Source: Alphaproteobacteria bacterium
GTDB lineage: Bacteria; Pseudomonadota; Alphaproteobacteria; RF32; CAG-239
Direction: 5' to 3'
DNA: 64,000 nt
NCBI GenBank assembly: GCA_017626035.1
Contig: JAGAJR010000023.1
Coordinates: 1 to 64,000 of the forward strand
Positions 10,137 to 18,606 of the stretch are shown here, in pieces (positions within the stretch are counted from its first letter, which is position 1; each line of letters opens with the position of its first letter). The notes beneath the pieces were generated by a model. The model searched no databases and had not been told where the DNA came from. It worked only from the letters and a program-made list of their open reading frames with translations. The translations under genes were made by a program, and so were the position numbers.

Positions 10137-10502
10137 CTATTTTTTCTCCTCAAAGGCTATTTGAATTTTTTTGCCTTCTTGAGAAAGGAAGTAGACCTCA
10201 TAGAGAGGTTTGTCAGCGGCAACGTACATCCAGCGGCCGGGAACATCACGAACAACAACGGCCAGAGATGCAGTTTGCGTCTCCCACAGATAAACATGCT
10301 CTTCCTTGGTTTCGGCCTTCTGATCAGCAGCGGTAAACTGAGCCACGGCGGAGATGATATTTTCCCCTTTGGGATATTCAAAAACCAATGTGGTGTCAGC
10401 TTTGAGTTCAGTAACCATGTGAACTTTTTTGACGCTCTGGGCGGAAACGGTTCCTCCGCAAATCACAGCTATTGCTATGACGAGAAATTTTAATAATCTC
10501 AT
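10137..10502 (-). CDS. Small exported hypothetical protein
   Basis: A 121-aa protein with a clear Sec signal peptide (MRLLKFLVIAIAVICGGTVSA, cleavage near Ala21-Gln22 of the first segment), so it should be periplasmic or outer-membrane associated. The mature ~100 residues are predicted mostly beta strand and contain no recognised domain. The ATG at 10502 is preferred over a TTG two codons upstream. The gene appears monocistronic between two terminators. Confidence 0.75.
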   Translation of the reverse strand: MRLLKFLVIAIAVICGGTVSAQSVKKVHMVTELKADTTLVFEYPKGENIISAVAQFTAADQKAETKEEHVYLWETQTASLAVVVRDVPGRWMYVAADKPLYEVYFLSQEGKKIQIAFEEKK

Positions 10503-10600
10503 ATACAATTTAATTTAGGTGAAACAATTCTTATTTATTTGAATTGTAAAATACCATATTTTCGAAATTTTGTCCACAACAAAAATGCTACAAATTTAAA

Positions 10601-10632
10601 AATAAAGAAACCTCCCTTAGGGGAGGTTTCTT
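10601..10632 (-). terminator. Rho-independent terminator of the aldolase gene
   Basis: Read on the minus strand, GAAACCTCCC / GGGAGGTTTC with loop CTAA is followed by TTTATTTTTAAA. It lies 20 bases after the fba stop. Confidence 0.9.
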
Positions 10633-10649
10633 CAATCATATTGTAAGGC

Positions 10650-11699
10650 TTAGAGTTCGCCGTCGGCATAGCGTTTTGCCATAACAGACAACGGAATGGC
10701 CTTAATTTGGTCGGCATGGCCGGCAGCACCAAATGCAATATAACGGGCTTCGCAGACCTTCTGCATTTCTTCAATTGCCGGTTTCAGATATTTACGAGGG
10801 TCAAATTCCTTCGGCTGTTCGGCAAACAACTTGCGAATTGCACCGGTAATAGCCATACGGCAGTCCGTATCAACGTTTACTTTACGAACACCGGACTTAA
10901 TGCCGCGAACGATTTCTTCAACCGGAACACCGTAAGTTTGAGGGATTGCACCGCCATAGGCGTTAATTAAGTCTTGCAACTCCTGCGGAACGGAAGAAGA
11001 ACCGTGCATAACCAAGTGAGTATTCGGCAGTTTGGCATGAATTTTTTCAATAACGTCAATTGCCAAAATTTCTCCATCCGGCTTGCGGGTAAATTTATAA
11101 GCTCCGTGAGAAGTTCCGACGGCAACAGCCAAAGCGTCAACATTGGTCAGTTCCACAAACTTTTTGGCTTCATCCGGGTTGGTTACCAATTTATCTTTGG
11201 AGATAACACCTTCGGCACCATGTCCGTCTTCTTTATCGCCTTTACCGGTTTCCAAAGAGCCGATAACGCCGAGTTCGCCTTCAACGGAAGCACCGACAGC
11301 GTGGGCACGAGCAACAACTTCTTTGGTAACATTAACGTTGTATTCAAAAGTAGAAGGAGTTTTGCCGTCAGCGGCCAAAGAACCGTCCATCATAACGGAA
11401 GAATAGCCGTTAACAATAGCAGACTGACAAATGTTTACGGATGAACCGTGATCCTGGTGGATACAAACAGGAAGTTCCGGATACATTTCAATCGCAGCAG
11501 CAACCATATGGCGGATCATCGGATCGCCGGCAAACTTACGGGCACCTGTTGAAGTTTGCAAAATAACCGGTGCATTAACTTTTTTAGCGGCATTCATTAC
11601 GGCCAAAATCTGTTCCATATCATTGATATTGAAAGCAGGAACACCGTAATTGTTTTCTGCGGCATGGTCAAGAATCTGACGCATAGATACTAAAGGCAT
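10650..11699 (-). CDS. fba: Class II fructose-1,6-bisphosphate aldolase
   Basis: The enzyme cleaves fructose 1,6-bisphosphate to dihydroxyacetone phosphate and glyceraldehyde 3-phosphate in glycolysis/gluconeogenesis; it is zinc dependent and cytoplasmic. The 349-aa length and the motifs CIHQDHGSS (catalytic Asp and zinc His), [18 protein letters not shown] and VMHGSSSVP place it in the Calvin-cycle-type (B) subgroup common in Alphaproteobacteria. It has its own promoter (11741-11768) and an AAGGAGAAAAAT ribosome site, and ends at a strong terminator, so it is a single-gene unit. Its codon use looks biased, as expected for a highly expressed gene. Confidence 0.97.
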   Translation of the reverse strand: MPLVSMRQILDHAAENNYGVPAFNINDMEQILAVMNAAKKVNAPVILQTSTGARKFAGDPMIRHMVAAAIEMYPELPVCIHQDHGSSVNICQSAIVNGYSSVMMDGSLAADGKTPSTFEYNVNVTKEVVARAHAVGASVEGELGVIGSLETGKGDKEDGHGAEGVISKDKLVTNPDEAKKFVELTNVDALAVAVGTSHGAYKFTRKPDGEILAIDVIEKIHAKLPNTHLVMHGSSSVPQELQDLINAYGGAIPQTYGVPVEEIVRGIKSGVRKVNVDTDCRMAITGAIRKLFAEQPKEFDPRKYLKPAIEEMQKVCEARYIAFGAAGHADQIKAIPLSVMAKRYADGEL

Positions 11700-11740
11700 A
11701 TTTTTCTCCTTAATGTAATTTTATGTTTTCGCTATTGGCA

Positions 11741-11768
11741 AATATATTCCATTGGTTGTGCTTTGCAA
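11741..11768 (-). promoter_or_regulatory. Sigma70-type promoter of the aldolase gene
   Basis: On the minus strand, TTGCAA (11768-11763), a 16-base spacer and TATATT (11746-11741) lie about 42 bases before the fba start codon. Confidence 0.65.
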
Positions 11769-11815
11769 GTTTTTTTTAGGGAAGTTCTTAATTAAAACAT
11801 TAATCGTTAATAAAC

Positions 11816-11843
11816 TTGATTTTTATAAAAAACTATTTATACT
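11816..11843 (+). promoter_or_regulatory. Sigma70-type promoter
   Basis: TTGATT, a 16-base spacer and TATACT (11838-11843) lie upstream of the small membrane protein gene, divergent to the fba promoter. Confidence 0.6.
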
Positions 11844-11894
11844 CCGAAATACAAATTTGATATTTTTTTGTCTAACACAATAAATTTTACGATT

Positions 11895-12236
11895 ATGGTT
11901 GAATTTTTATTTTCCGGATTTATCGGAATGTTACTGGGTGTACTGTTTTTTGTTTCAGCAAAACGCTATGCCCACGAAGAGTATGAAACCTCATGGCTGT
12001 GGATGCTTCTTCTTTTCGCGGCCGCATCAGTTTTCGGTTTCCTGGATTTTTCCAAGCCGTTTCTGTTTACCTTTTTGGGCTGCACAGCTTTGACGGCATC
12101 GATTCTTACGGTCAGGAAAATCTTTTATCATCGCAGGAGCGTAAATCGTCGCCCCTTTGCTCAAAGATATGGAAATTGGCTGATTTACTTTTGGCTCATT
12201 TGGGCTGTAATCTTTACTCTCCGGATGCTTTTTTGA
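11895..12236 (+). CDS. Small multi-pass membrane protein, unknown
   Basis: A 113-aa hydrophobic protein with about four membrane segments (near 4-21, 33-50, 52-70 and 92-112) and a short basic loop (RKIFYHRRSVNRR) in the middle, which suggests an inner-membrane protein with a cytoplasmic basic loop. No family is recognised. The ATG at 11895 is used; a TTG at 11868 is an alternative, and neither has a good ribosome site, so the exact N terminus is uncertain. It has its own promoter and terminator. Confidence 0.7.
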   Translation: MVEFLFSGFIGMLLGVLFFVSAKRYAHEEYETSWLWMLLLFAAASVFGFLDFSKPFLFTFLGCTALTASILTVRKIFYHRRSVNRRPFAQRYGNWLIYFWLIWAVIFTLRMLF

Positions 12237-12255
12237 GGCATACCAAACATTTTTC

Positions 12256-12294
12256 AACCGCTTCGGATTTAATTTTCCGAAGCGGTTTTATTTT
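12256..12294 (+). terminator. Rho-independent terminator
   Basis: The stem AACCGCTTCGGA / TCCGAAGCGGTT has an 8-base loop and is followed by TTATTTTTAG. Confidence 0.9.
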
Positions 12295-12306
12295 TAGACA
12301 AAACCG

Positions 12307-12334
12307 ATGACAAATTTATATTTTATGGTATACT
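12307..12334 (+). promoter_or_regulatory. Sigma70-type promoter
   Basis: ATGACA (12307-12312), a 16-base spacer and TATACT (12329-12334) lie 31 bases upstream of the start at 12365. Confidence 0.6.
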
Positions 12335-12364
12335 CATAGTTAAATATTATATGAGGTTTTGTTT

Positions 12365-13708
12365 ATGAATATCTTTAAAATAGCAAATTCTTATCTGGTT
12401 TTGAAAGGAAAGTCTGTCCTTCCTTCCGAGAAAGAACGAGCTTTGAAATTAACTTTTGAAGGTTATGAAGCCGTCAACGGAGCAACATATCAATCTTTTG
12501 ACGCCGAACAATCGTTTGTTTTAGGAGCGGAACTTCCCCTCAGCGAATATAAATATGCTCCCAAAGAATACAGAAACGAGCTCAAAGATAAAAAAACTCA
12601 ACAAGAAGCTATCAACAAAAATCCCGGATATACTTTTATTTATGCCGATTTTACCGTAAACGACAAAGATGTTCCCGAGGGGTTTAAAAACATTGGCGGC
12701 AAAATTCATAACGAATGTATCGTTTACAAAATGAAGTATGACGAATCTTCGCAGAGTTTTATTCTTACAGATGAACAGGGACGCCCTTGCAGCCGTTACA
12801 AAAATCATGCGGAAAGCGATAAAGATTCTATCAAGATGTATTTGAATATGTATGCTTTTGAGAAAAAAGACTATCTCAGACTGCAAGCCATTCACAAAGC
12901 CCTTAACAACAAACGCATAACGCGAGCGGCTCTGGCTCCCAGAGACCGGGCATTGATAACCGCTTATGAAGAAACCGTAAAACGTGTTCAAAAAGAGCAG
13001 AAACAAAAGAAATTCACATTTCGCCATGAAATGACTCATATCCGCAACAGAATATGCAACAACAGCTTCAATCTGGCTCTCAACAGAGGAAAGCTCAGTC
13101 CGGAAAACCGATTTCGGCTTGCCCAATATGACGAAAAATCCGCTCATCTGGCAGAAAACCTTGAAGCTGTCCGGCAATATCTGAACAACGGCAACTTAAA
13201 TGATTTCAGTGTTTTTCCGGAAAAAAGCCAATGGCTGGTTGACAAGCTACAATCCGTTCCGGTTCATAAAAGGAAACTTTTGCTCAGCAATAAACAAATG
13301 CTTGTGGAAGGCACTTTTGCTTATTGGGACAAAGTACATTCAAAAAGCTATCTCTTCCAGTTTGAAAACATTGTTCGAAAATGGGCAAAAAAATCGCCTG
13401 TTTCTTTTATGGGAAATGATGACAAAGAATACCTCAAACGCCGTGCCAGAATGTTAACATTTAAAATGCTGAATCCGCTCACAATGAAAGAAGAACAAAT
13501 TGATTTTTCGGCGTTTATTCAAAAAGATATTCCGATTACGCCTCAAGTTCAAAAACAGGTTATTAATCCGGCCGAGGAAATTATACAAAAAAGAAAAGAC
13601 AAGCTTAACAAATATGGCATCACAAAGAAAATGGTTCATTATGTTCAGCAGTGCCATTGGAGAAATAACCTTACGCCTTTCCATAACGGCGGCAACGACG
13701 GACGATGA
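12365..13708 (+). CDS. Unrecognised 447-aa protein with HExxH motif (putative zincin)
   Basis: There is no signal peptide or membrane helix. The middle of the protein carries HEMTH (His221, Glu222, His225), the zinc-metallopeptidase HExxH pattern, on a predicted helix. About 30 residues later comes YDEKSAHLAE with Glu257, a plausible third ligand in the style of gluzincins. This is motif-level evidence only; the protein could be a peptidase with an unknown substrate or a non-catalytic relative. The N-terminal 200 residues are mixed alpha/beta and the C terminus is basic. The ATG at 12365 follows GAGG at good spacing. It is monocistronic, with a shared terminator against der. Confidence 0.78.
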   Translation: MNIFKIANSYLVLKGKSVLPSEKERALKLTFEGYEAVNGATYQSFDAEQSFVLGAELPLSEYKYAPKEYRNELKDKKTQQEAINKNPGYTFIYADFTVNDKDVPEGFKNIGGKIHNECIVYKMKYDESSQSFILTDEQGRPCSRYKNHAESDKDSIKMYLNMYAFEKKDYLRLQAIHKALNNKRITRAALAPRDRALITAYEETVKRVQKEQKQKKFTFRHEMTHIRNRICNNSFNLALNRGKLSPENRFRLAQYDEKSAHLAENLEAVRQYLNNGNLNDFSVFPEKSQWLVDKLQSVPVHKRKLLLSNKQMLVEGTFAYWDKVHSKSYLFQFENIVRKWAKKSPVSFMGNDDKEYLKRRARMLTFKMLNPLTMKEEQIDFSAFIQKDIPITPQVQKQVINPAEEIIQKRKDKLNKYGITKKMVHYVQQCHWRNNLTPFHNGGNDGR

Positions 13709-13712
13709 TTGC

Positions 13713-13742
13713 AAAAAAGCTCCGTTTAACGGAGCTTTTTTA
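13713..13742. terminator. Bidirectional Rho-independent terminator
   Basis: AAAAAAGCTCCG / CGGAGCTTTTTT with a short loop lies between convergent ends at 13708 (+) and 13743 (-). Confidence 0.9.
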
Positions 13743-15107
13743 TTAATCGGCATATGGGTTTCCGGTCTTGCGGACGGTAATGCGAATCGGAATTCCACCC
13801 AAATTAAACGTCTCCCGCAGATTATTAACCAGATACCGAAGATAAGCATCCGGCAAACCTTCCGGATTACTTGAAAAGATATAGAATGAAGGCGGACGGG
13901 TTTTCGCTTGTGTAATATAGCGAAGCTTAATCCTTCTTTTGTTTTTGCCGAGCGGCGGCGGATTATTGTCCAAAACATCCTGAAACCACTTATTCAGCGG
14001 AGCCGTCGGAATACGGACATTCCAACGGTCATATACTTTGAATACCGCACTCATCAGCTTGTCCAGCCCTTCTTTTTTAAGAGCGGAAACCGTAACCGTC
14101 GGGACACCTTCCACCTGCGTCAACGACGTCTGCAGCTTATCGTTCAATCTTTGCAAGGCCTCTTTGCGATTGGCAATATCCCACTTATTGACGGCAATGA
14201 CCAAAGCTCTTCCCTCATCAATTACCTGACGAGCAATTGTTAAATCCTGCTTGTCCAAAACGGCATCGGCATCTAACACAAGTATTACCACCTGAGCCAT
14301 AAAAGCCGCATGTTTGGTTGATGCCGCCGACATTTTTTCAAGAGAATCGGAAACGCGGGACTGTTTTCTCAATCCGGCCGTATCAACCAGATTGATTTTC
14401 CGTCCTTTCCACTCCCAAGCAACGGTAATCGCATCTCTGGTTACGCCGGCTTCAGGACCGGTCAGCATTCTTTCATCATTCAGCAAAGCATTCATTAAAG
14501 TTGATTTGCCTACATTCGGGCGACCGACAATTGCCAACTGAATCGGACGAGACTTGATTTTTTCTTCATCTTCCGTTTCGTCTTCTTCTGTTTCACGGAT
14601 TTCCTCTTCCGGCTTGGCCTCTTCAACTTCTTTCAGGGCATCATATAAATCAAGCAGCCCCAAACCATGCTCTGCCGAAAAAGGTATCGGTGTTCCCAAC
14701 CCCAGTTTATATGCCTCAAAAATGCCGTCTTCCTGGAGTTTTCCTTCACATTTATTCGCCAACAGAATAACCGGTTTCCCGCTTTGGCGGACTAAATCGG
14801 CAAAATGTTCGTCATACGGCTGAAGACCATCTCTGGCATCAAATAAAAATAAAGAAACATCGGCTTCTTCAATGGCTCGCCTGGTTTGGTCCCACATTCT
14901 CTTTTCCAGATTATCCTCATTGGAATATTCATATCCCGCCGTATCAATAATCAGCATTTTAATATCGCGAAGTTTGGCTTCTGCTTCTTTACGATCTCTG
15001 GTTACACCCGGCTGGTCGTGCACAATGGCCGTTTTTCTGCCCACCAAGCGGTTAAACAAAGTTGATTTTCCGACATTCGGGCGACCGATAATGGCTACTT
15101 TTAACAT
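13743..15107 (-). CDS. der: Ribosome-assembly GTPase Der (EngA)
   Basis: An essential tandem-GTPase factor for 50S subunit maturation. The 454-aa protein has two G domains, each with a GRPNVGKST P-loop (8-16 and again near 195), DTAG switch II and NKCE / NKWD specificity motifs. They are joined by an acidic linker rich in Glu and Asp, and a C-terminal KH-like domain follows. Length and order match the family. It lies 10 bases downstream of the bamB-like gene on the same strand, so the der-bamB-yfgM block is probably one operon, an arrangement known from many Proteobacteria. Confidence 0.98.
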   Translation of the reverse strand: MLKVAIIGRPNVGKSTLFNRLVGRKTAIVHDQPGVTRDRKEAEAKLRDIKMLIIDTAGYEYSNEDNLEKRMWDQTRRAIEEADVSLFLFDARDGLQPYDEHFADLVRQSGKPVILLANKCEGKLQEDGIFEAYKLGLGTPIPFSAEHGLGLLDLYDALKEVEEAKPEEEIRETEEDETEDEEKIKSRPIQLAIVGRPNVGKSTLMNALLNDERMLTGPEAGVTRDAITVAWEWKGRKINLVDTAGLRKQSRVSDSLEKMSAASTKHAAFMAQVVILVLDADAVLDKQDLTIARQVIDEGRALVIAVNKWDIANRKEALQRLNDKLQTSLTQVEGVPTVTVSALKKEGLDKLMSAVFKVYDRWNVRIPTAPLNKWFQDVLDNNPPPLGKNKRRIKLRYITQAKTRPPSFYIFSSNPEGLPDAYLRYLVNNLRETFNLGGIPIRITVRKTGNPYAD

Positions 15108-15117
15108 TCCGATATTC

Positions 15118-16449
15118 CTATTTATAAGCCAATAATTCAGCGTCTTTTGTAGTTAATACGGTATATCCGTATGCAACAGCCGGCGGCAGTTCCACTCCGT
15201 CATCCAAAGAAATAAAACTCAGGAATTTTCCCGTATACGGAGAAACCGCAAAAGCATATCCGTTAGATGTGGTTATCAGCAAACGGTTATCGGTTAAAAC
15301 CGGACCGGTTGCAAAAACGCCGACTTTGTCTTCAATTGAATTTCCGGTCGGAATTTTGGTGTTCCAGACAATTTTGCCGCTTGCCGTTTCGACCGCCAGC
15401 AAATCTAAATCATTGGACAGGACAAACAAATATTTTCCGGCAATCCACGGCTGATTAACGCCGCCGATTTCCAGTTCCCATATCCGGGCACCGCTTCGTA
15501 AATCTATTGCTGCCAGGACATTATTGTTTCCAACGGCATATACCCTATCTCCGTCAATTACCGGAGAGGCTTTAATCGCATTGATGTCTGTCAGAGAATT
15601 TTTCCGTTTTCCGGAAACCAGAATATCTGCCCATAACGGGGAACCCGTGGAAGCCTTAAACGCCCGCAATTCTCCGGTTGAAAAAGCAGCAATCACGACA
15701 TCTTGTTTCGGGCTGTAAGCCGGGCTGGCTCCACCGACCAATACTGTTGCTTCCTGAGATGACTTATAACGCCACAATTCCTCTCCCGTTTCAGGATTTA
15801 AAGCAATTAACAGATTATCTATGGTTTGAACAAGAACTTTGTCTTCTGCAACCGTCGGAGCTATGCGTATCGGGGTTTCGGCATCATATCTCCATATTTT
15901 TTTACTGCTGACCATATCCAAAGCAAATACGCCGCCGAATCCGGTGGTGGCATATACTTTTTTATTCATAACGGCGACACCGGCACCTTTCATGGAAATT
16001 GCCTTATCGTCCTTATTCAAAGGTTTCAACCTTCTTTTCCAGATTTTCTTGCCGTTATCCAGACGGAATGCGGAAACAACGGCTTCGGCATCAATCGTAA
16101 AAACAACCTTGTGGGCAATAACCGGAGAAGCAATCAGGAAATCCCGGCGGGAAGATCCTTCGCCGAAACCGCTGTCCCATTTGGCTTTCAATTTATTTCC
16201 GGTCAACAAATGTCCCATCAGGTGTTCGGAATTTCCGCCGTTTTGCGTCCACGAGGTATTGGCTTCCGGACGCGGCAGGACAATTTTAACCTCACCGGGA
16301 GCGTAATCCGGCTGAAGAGCGGATTCATTATCCAAAACGGAAATTCTTTCCCCGTCTAAAGCTATTTTATCCTTTTCAAACAAACTGCATGACGCCAGCA
16401 AGAGGCATAAGCCTGAAAATGCCAGTTTTTTATACATCGCCGAATCCAT
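15118..16449 (-). CDS. bamB: BamB-like PQQ-repeat outer-membrane lipoprotein
   Basis: A 443-aa lipoprotein: the N-terminal signal ends in lipobox LLAS-Cys21. The mature part is an eight-bladed beta-propeller of PQQ-like repeats, recognisable by recurring patterns such as ALDMVSSKKIWRY, ALNPETGEELWRY and AIDLRSGARIWELE. BamB is the scaffold lipoprotein of the BAM complex that inserts beta-barrel proteins into the outer membrane. The position between a YfgM-like gene and der is the classic neighbourhood and supports the call. The start at 16449 has GTGGGG upstream; an internal ATG four codons later is also possible. Confidence 0.92.
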   Translation of the reverse strand: MDSAMYKKLAFSGLCLLLASCSLFEKDKIALDGERISVLDNESALQPDYAPGEVKIVLPRPEANTSWTQNGGNSEHLMGHLLTGNKLKAKWDSGFGEGSSRRDFLIASPVIAHKVVFTIDAEAVVSAFRLDNGKKIWKRRLKPLNKDDKAISMKGAGVAVMNKKVYATTGFGGVFALDMVSSKKIWRYDAETPIRIAPTVAEDKVLVQTIDNLLIALNPETGEELWRYKSSQEATVLVGGASPAYSPKQDVVIAAFSTGELRAFKASTGSPLWADILVSGKRKNSLTDINAIKASPVIDGDRVYAVGNNNVLAAIDLRSGARIWELEIGGVNQPWIAGKYLFVLSNDLDLLAVETASGKIVWNTKIPTGNSIEDKVGVFATGPVLTDNRLLITTSNGYAFAVSPYTGKFLSFISLDDGVELPPAVAYGYTVLTTKDAELLAYK

Positions 16450-16472
16450 TTAAAACCCCACTGTGTTAAATA

Positions 16473-17150
16473 CTACTGTTCACTGTCCAGAATAGAAAGC
16501 ATATCCTGAACTCTGGCTTTTAAAGCTTCCGGAACATTATCCGTATTCAGGATATCCGTATACATTTTTTTGGCACCGTCGATGTCTTTGTCGCGGATAG
16601 CCAGCATTGCCAACATTTCCAAAGCGATATTTCTCCAACTGGTATTTTCATCGACGAGAGGACGAAGCAGTTCTTTTATTTCTTCGCTCGGAGCTGTATC
16701 TAACTTATAAGAAGCCAATTTGACGGCAGCCATATTGCGAAGTTTTCCGTTTACTTTTTTATCCTGAACCAAGATATTAAGAATATTCAAAGCCTCTTCC
16801 TGTTTACCTTGTTCAAAGAGAATATTGGCCGTTTGCAGTCTGGCAATATCGGCATAGATTCCGTGATTGGCCTGCTGCATTTTATCCAATACAACGATAC
16901 TTTCGTCATATTTGCCCTGATTTTGCAGGCTCAACGCATAAGAGTACGTATCAGCCCAAGTCTGATTGCGTTTCAGTTTCCAAGCCTTAAACGTTTCGAA
17001 ACTGACTGCGGCAGTCAAAACGACAGCCAAGGCAGCAATCATATACAGACCATATTGGTTCCAAAATTTTCTGATACTTTCATTTTTAACTTCTTCGCTT
17101 ACTTCTCTGAAGAAAGTTTCATCAGCGTCCATTCCGTCTCTTTTTTTCAT
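16473..17150 (-). CDS. YfgM-like membrane-anchored TPR protein
   Basis: A 225-aa protein with a short cytoplasmic N terminus, one membrane segment (about 32-52) and a periplasmic tetratricopeptide-like region made of helix pairs (SYALSLQNQGKYDESIVVLD, LFEQGKQEEALNILNIL). This is the architecture of the YfgM/ancillary SecYEG translocon TPR family, thought to link translocation to periplasmic chaperones. Its place directly before the bamB-like gene and der matches the conserved gene order. The start has AGAGAAC upstream. Confidence 0.88.
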   Translation of the reverse strand: MKKRDGMDADETFFREVSEEVKNESIRKFWNQYGLYMIAALAVVLTAAVSFETFKAWKLKRNQTWADTYSYALSLQNQGKYDESIVVLDKMQQANHGIYADIARLQTANILFEQGKQEEALNILNILVQDKKVNGKLRNMAAVKLASYKLDTAPSEEIKELLRPLVDENTSWRNIALEMLAMLAIRDKDIDGAKKMYTDILNTDNVPEALKARVQDMLSILDSEQ

Positions 17151-17245
17151 ATTGTTCTCTCTTTAGAATCTTAAATTAACACATTGTTATATTTATAACC
17201 TAAAAGCACCGGTTAGCAAATTATTTATTCCAACAACCACCAAAT

Positions 17246-18421
17246 TTATTTAATAACCTCATTAATCAGGAATTTTTTAACCCACCGCAAATCGTCTATC
17301 GGCAGTTTCTTTCCGAAAACAAGCGTTTTTTCATCCGAAGCAATTGCCACAAAATAGCGTTCTGTCGCCGGATTAAACGTTACATCAATCGCTTCTATCT
17401 TATCCTTGCGAAGTTCATCCTTCTTTCTGGAGAAAAGCATAAACTTGTGAACGATAATGATTTTTTCACACTTAATAACGATTTTATCTTTGCGGAAAAG
17501 AGAATAAACCAGAGCCAGAACAAATAAAATTCCTGCCGCATATCCGCTCAAAACCCAAGGATTACGCTCCTGCTCCTGATTCAAATAGGATGTCAGGGCC
17601 ATAATAAAAGCACTGCCTAAAACAAAAATGCAAAACCACATAATTAAATTATAGGCATCCCAGCGGATTTTTCGAGCCTTAATAACCGTTTTGTCTGCTT
17701 TTCTGACATAAGCGATTGTCGGCGGAAGCGGAGCCCTGTCATCAAACTGATTGGCCAAATGCCATTTTTCCGCCATTTCTTTAATGGACTTATTCAAATC
17801 CTCAATATCTCTGCTGACCATTCCCTCATCAGTCATAATCAATGTCGGCATGTTCAGCATTCGGGCATAATATTCCCATTTTTTGCGGATATATTTGCCG
17901 CTGGTACTGATATACAGAGGTATCGTCTTAAAAGAATTCTTATGATAAAGTTCAATGATATATTTGTTTTTATTCAGCATACCGAACTGAAAAAACTCTA
18001 TCCGGAGACGCACTCCTTCATAATTCTTTATCTTATCCTTATAAGTTTTTTTCTCACCGAAAACCGGACGATGAACAACAATGACGTTTCCTTTGTCGTC
18101 AAGGGCAACTTTTTTGTAGCGAATGTATGAAAAAATCAGGGAAATAATTATTCCCAGCCCTACCATCGTAACCACGGCATCAAAAAAATACGGATTAATC
18201 AGAGATTCATAAACCGGTTCGTCGGTAACATTTTCTCCGAAAATATTTATTTTGGCAGGGAAACCGTAAAAAAACTCATATACGCCCAAAATAACCAGGG
18301 CCATTCCGAGCAAAAGTCCCGGGTACAATATCCGCAAGGCGATACGATCCGATTTTTGGGTCGGACGGTGGTCCACTTTTAATTCATAGCTGTGGCTGAA
18401 GTGATCTGGAGCGTTATTCAT
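17246..18421 (-). CDS. Four-helix membrane protein of unknown function
   Basis: A 391-aa protein that looks like an internal duplication: membrane helix pair (about 28-50 and 76-98), a ~140-residue beta-rich soluble part, a second helix pair (about 258-280 and 287-305) and a second beta-rich tail. The soluble parts (KKVALDDKGNVIVVHR and KDKIVIKCEKIIIVHK) look like bacterial PH-type domains following transmembrane pairs, but this is an impression only. It is transcribed alone on the minus strand with AAAGGGGAA upstream of the start. It is upstream of the der operon and may feed into it, since no terminator is seen in the 95-base gap. Confidence 0.75.
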   Translation of the reverse strand: MNNAPDHFSHSYELKVDHRPTQKSDRIALRILYPGLLLGMALVILGVYEFFYGFPAKINIFGENVTDEPVYESLINPYFFDAVVTMVGLGIIISLIFSYIRYKKVALDDKGNVIVVHRPVFGEKKTYKDKIKNYEGVRLRIEFFQFGMLNKNKYIIELYHKNSFKTIPLYISTSGKYIRKKWEYYARMLNMPTLIMTDEGMVSRDIEDLNKSIKEMAEKWHLANQFDDRAPLPPTIAYVRKADKTVIKARKIRWDAYNLIMWFCIFVLGSAFIMALTSYLNQEQERNPWVLSGYAAGILFVLALVYSLFRKDKIVIKCEKIIIVHKFMLFSRKKDELRKDKIEAIDVTFNPATERYFVAIASDEKTLVFGKKLPIDDLRWVKKFLINEVIK

Positions 18422-18606
18422 TATAATATTCCCCTTTGTTTTAGGATAGATAATCAGTCTGACAAAGTTATGCTATATTATTTTTATTAAATAATCATCT
18501 TTTATTTTCAAAATATGTTTTTTTAGTTTTAACTTATTTTAATAATATATGTGTAATATAATATGCAAGTTATTAAAAATGTGTGATAGCAAAAGGATAT
18601 ATTATA

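Noticed and set aside
10974-11444. 156-codon plus-strand frame opposite the aldolase gene
   Set aside because: It is a shadow of the codon-biased fba gene on the other strand; long antisense frames are common there.
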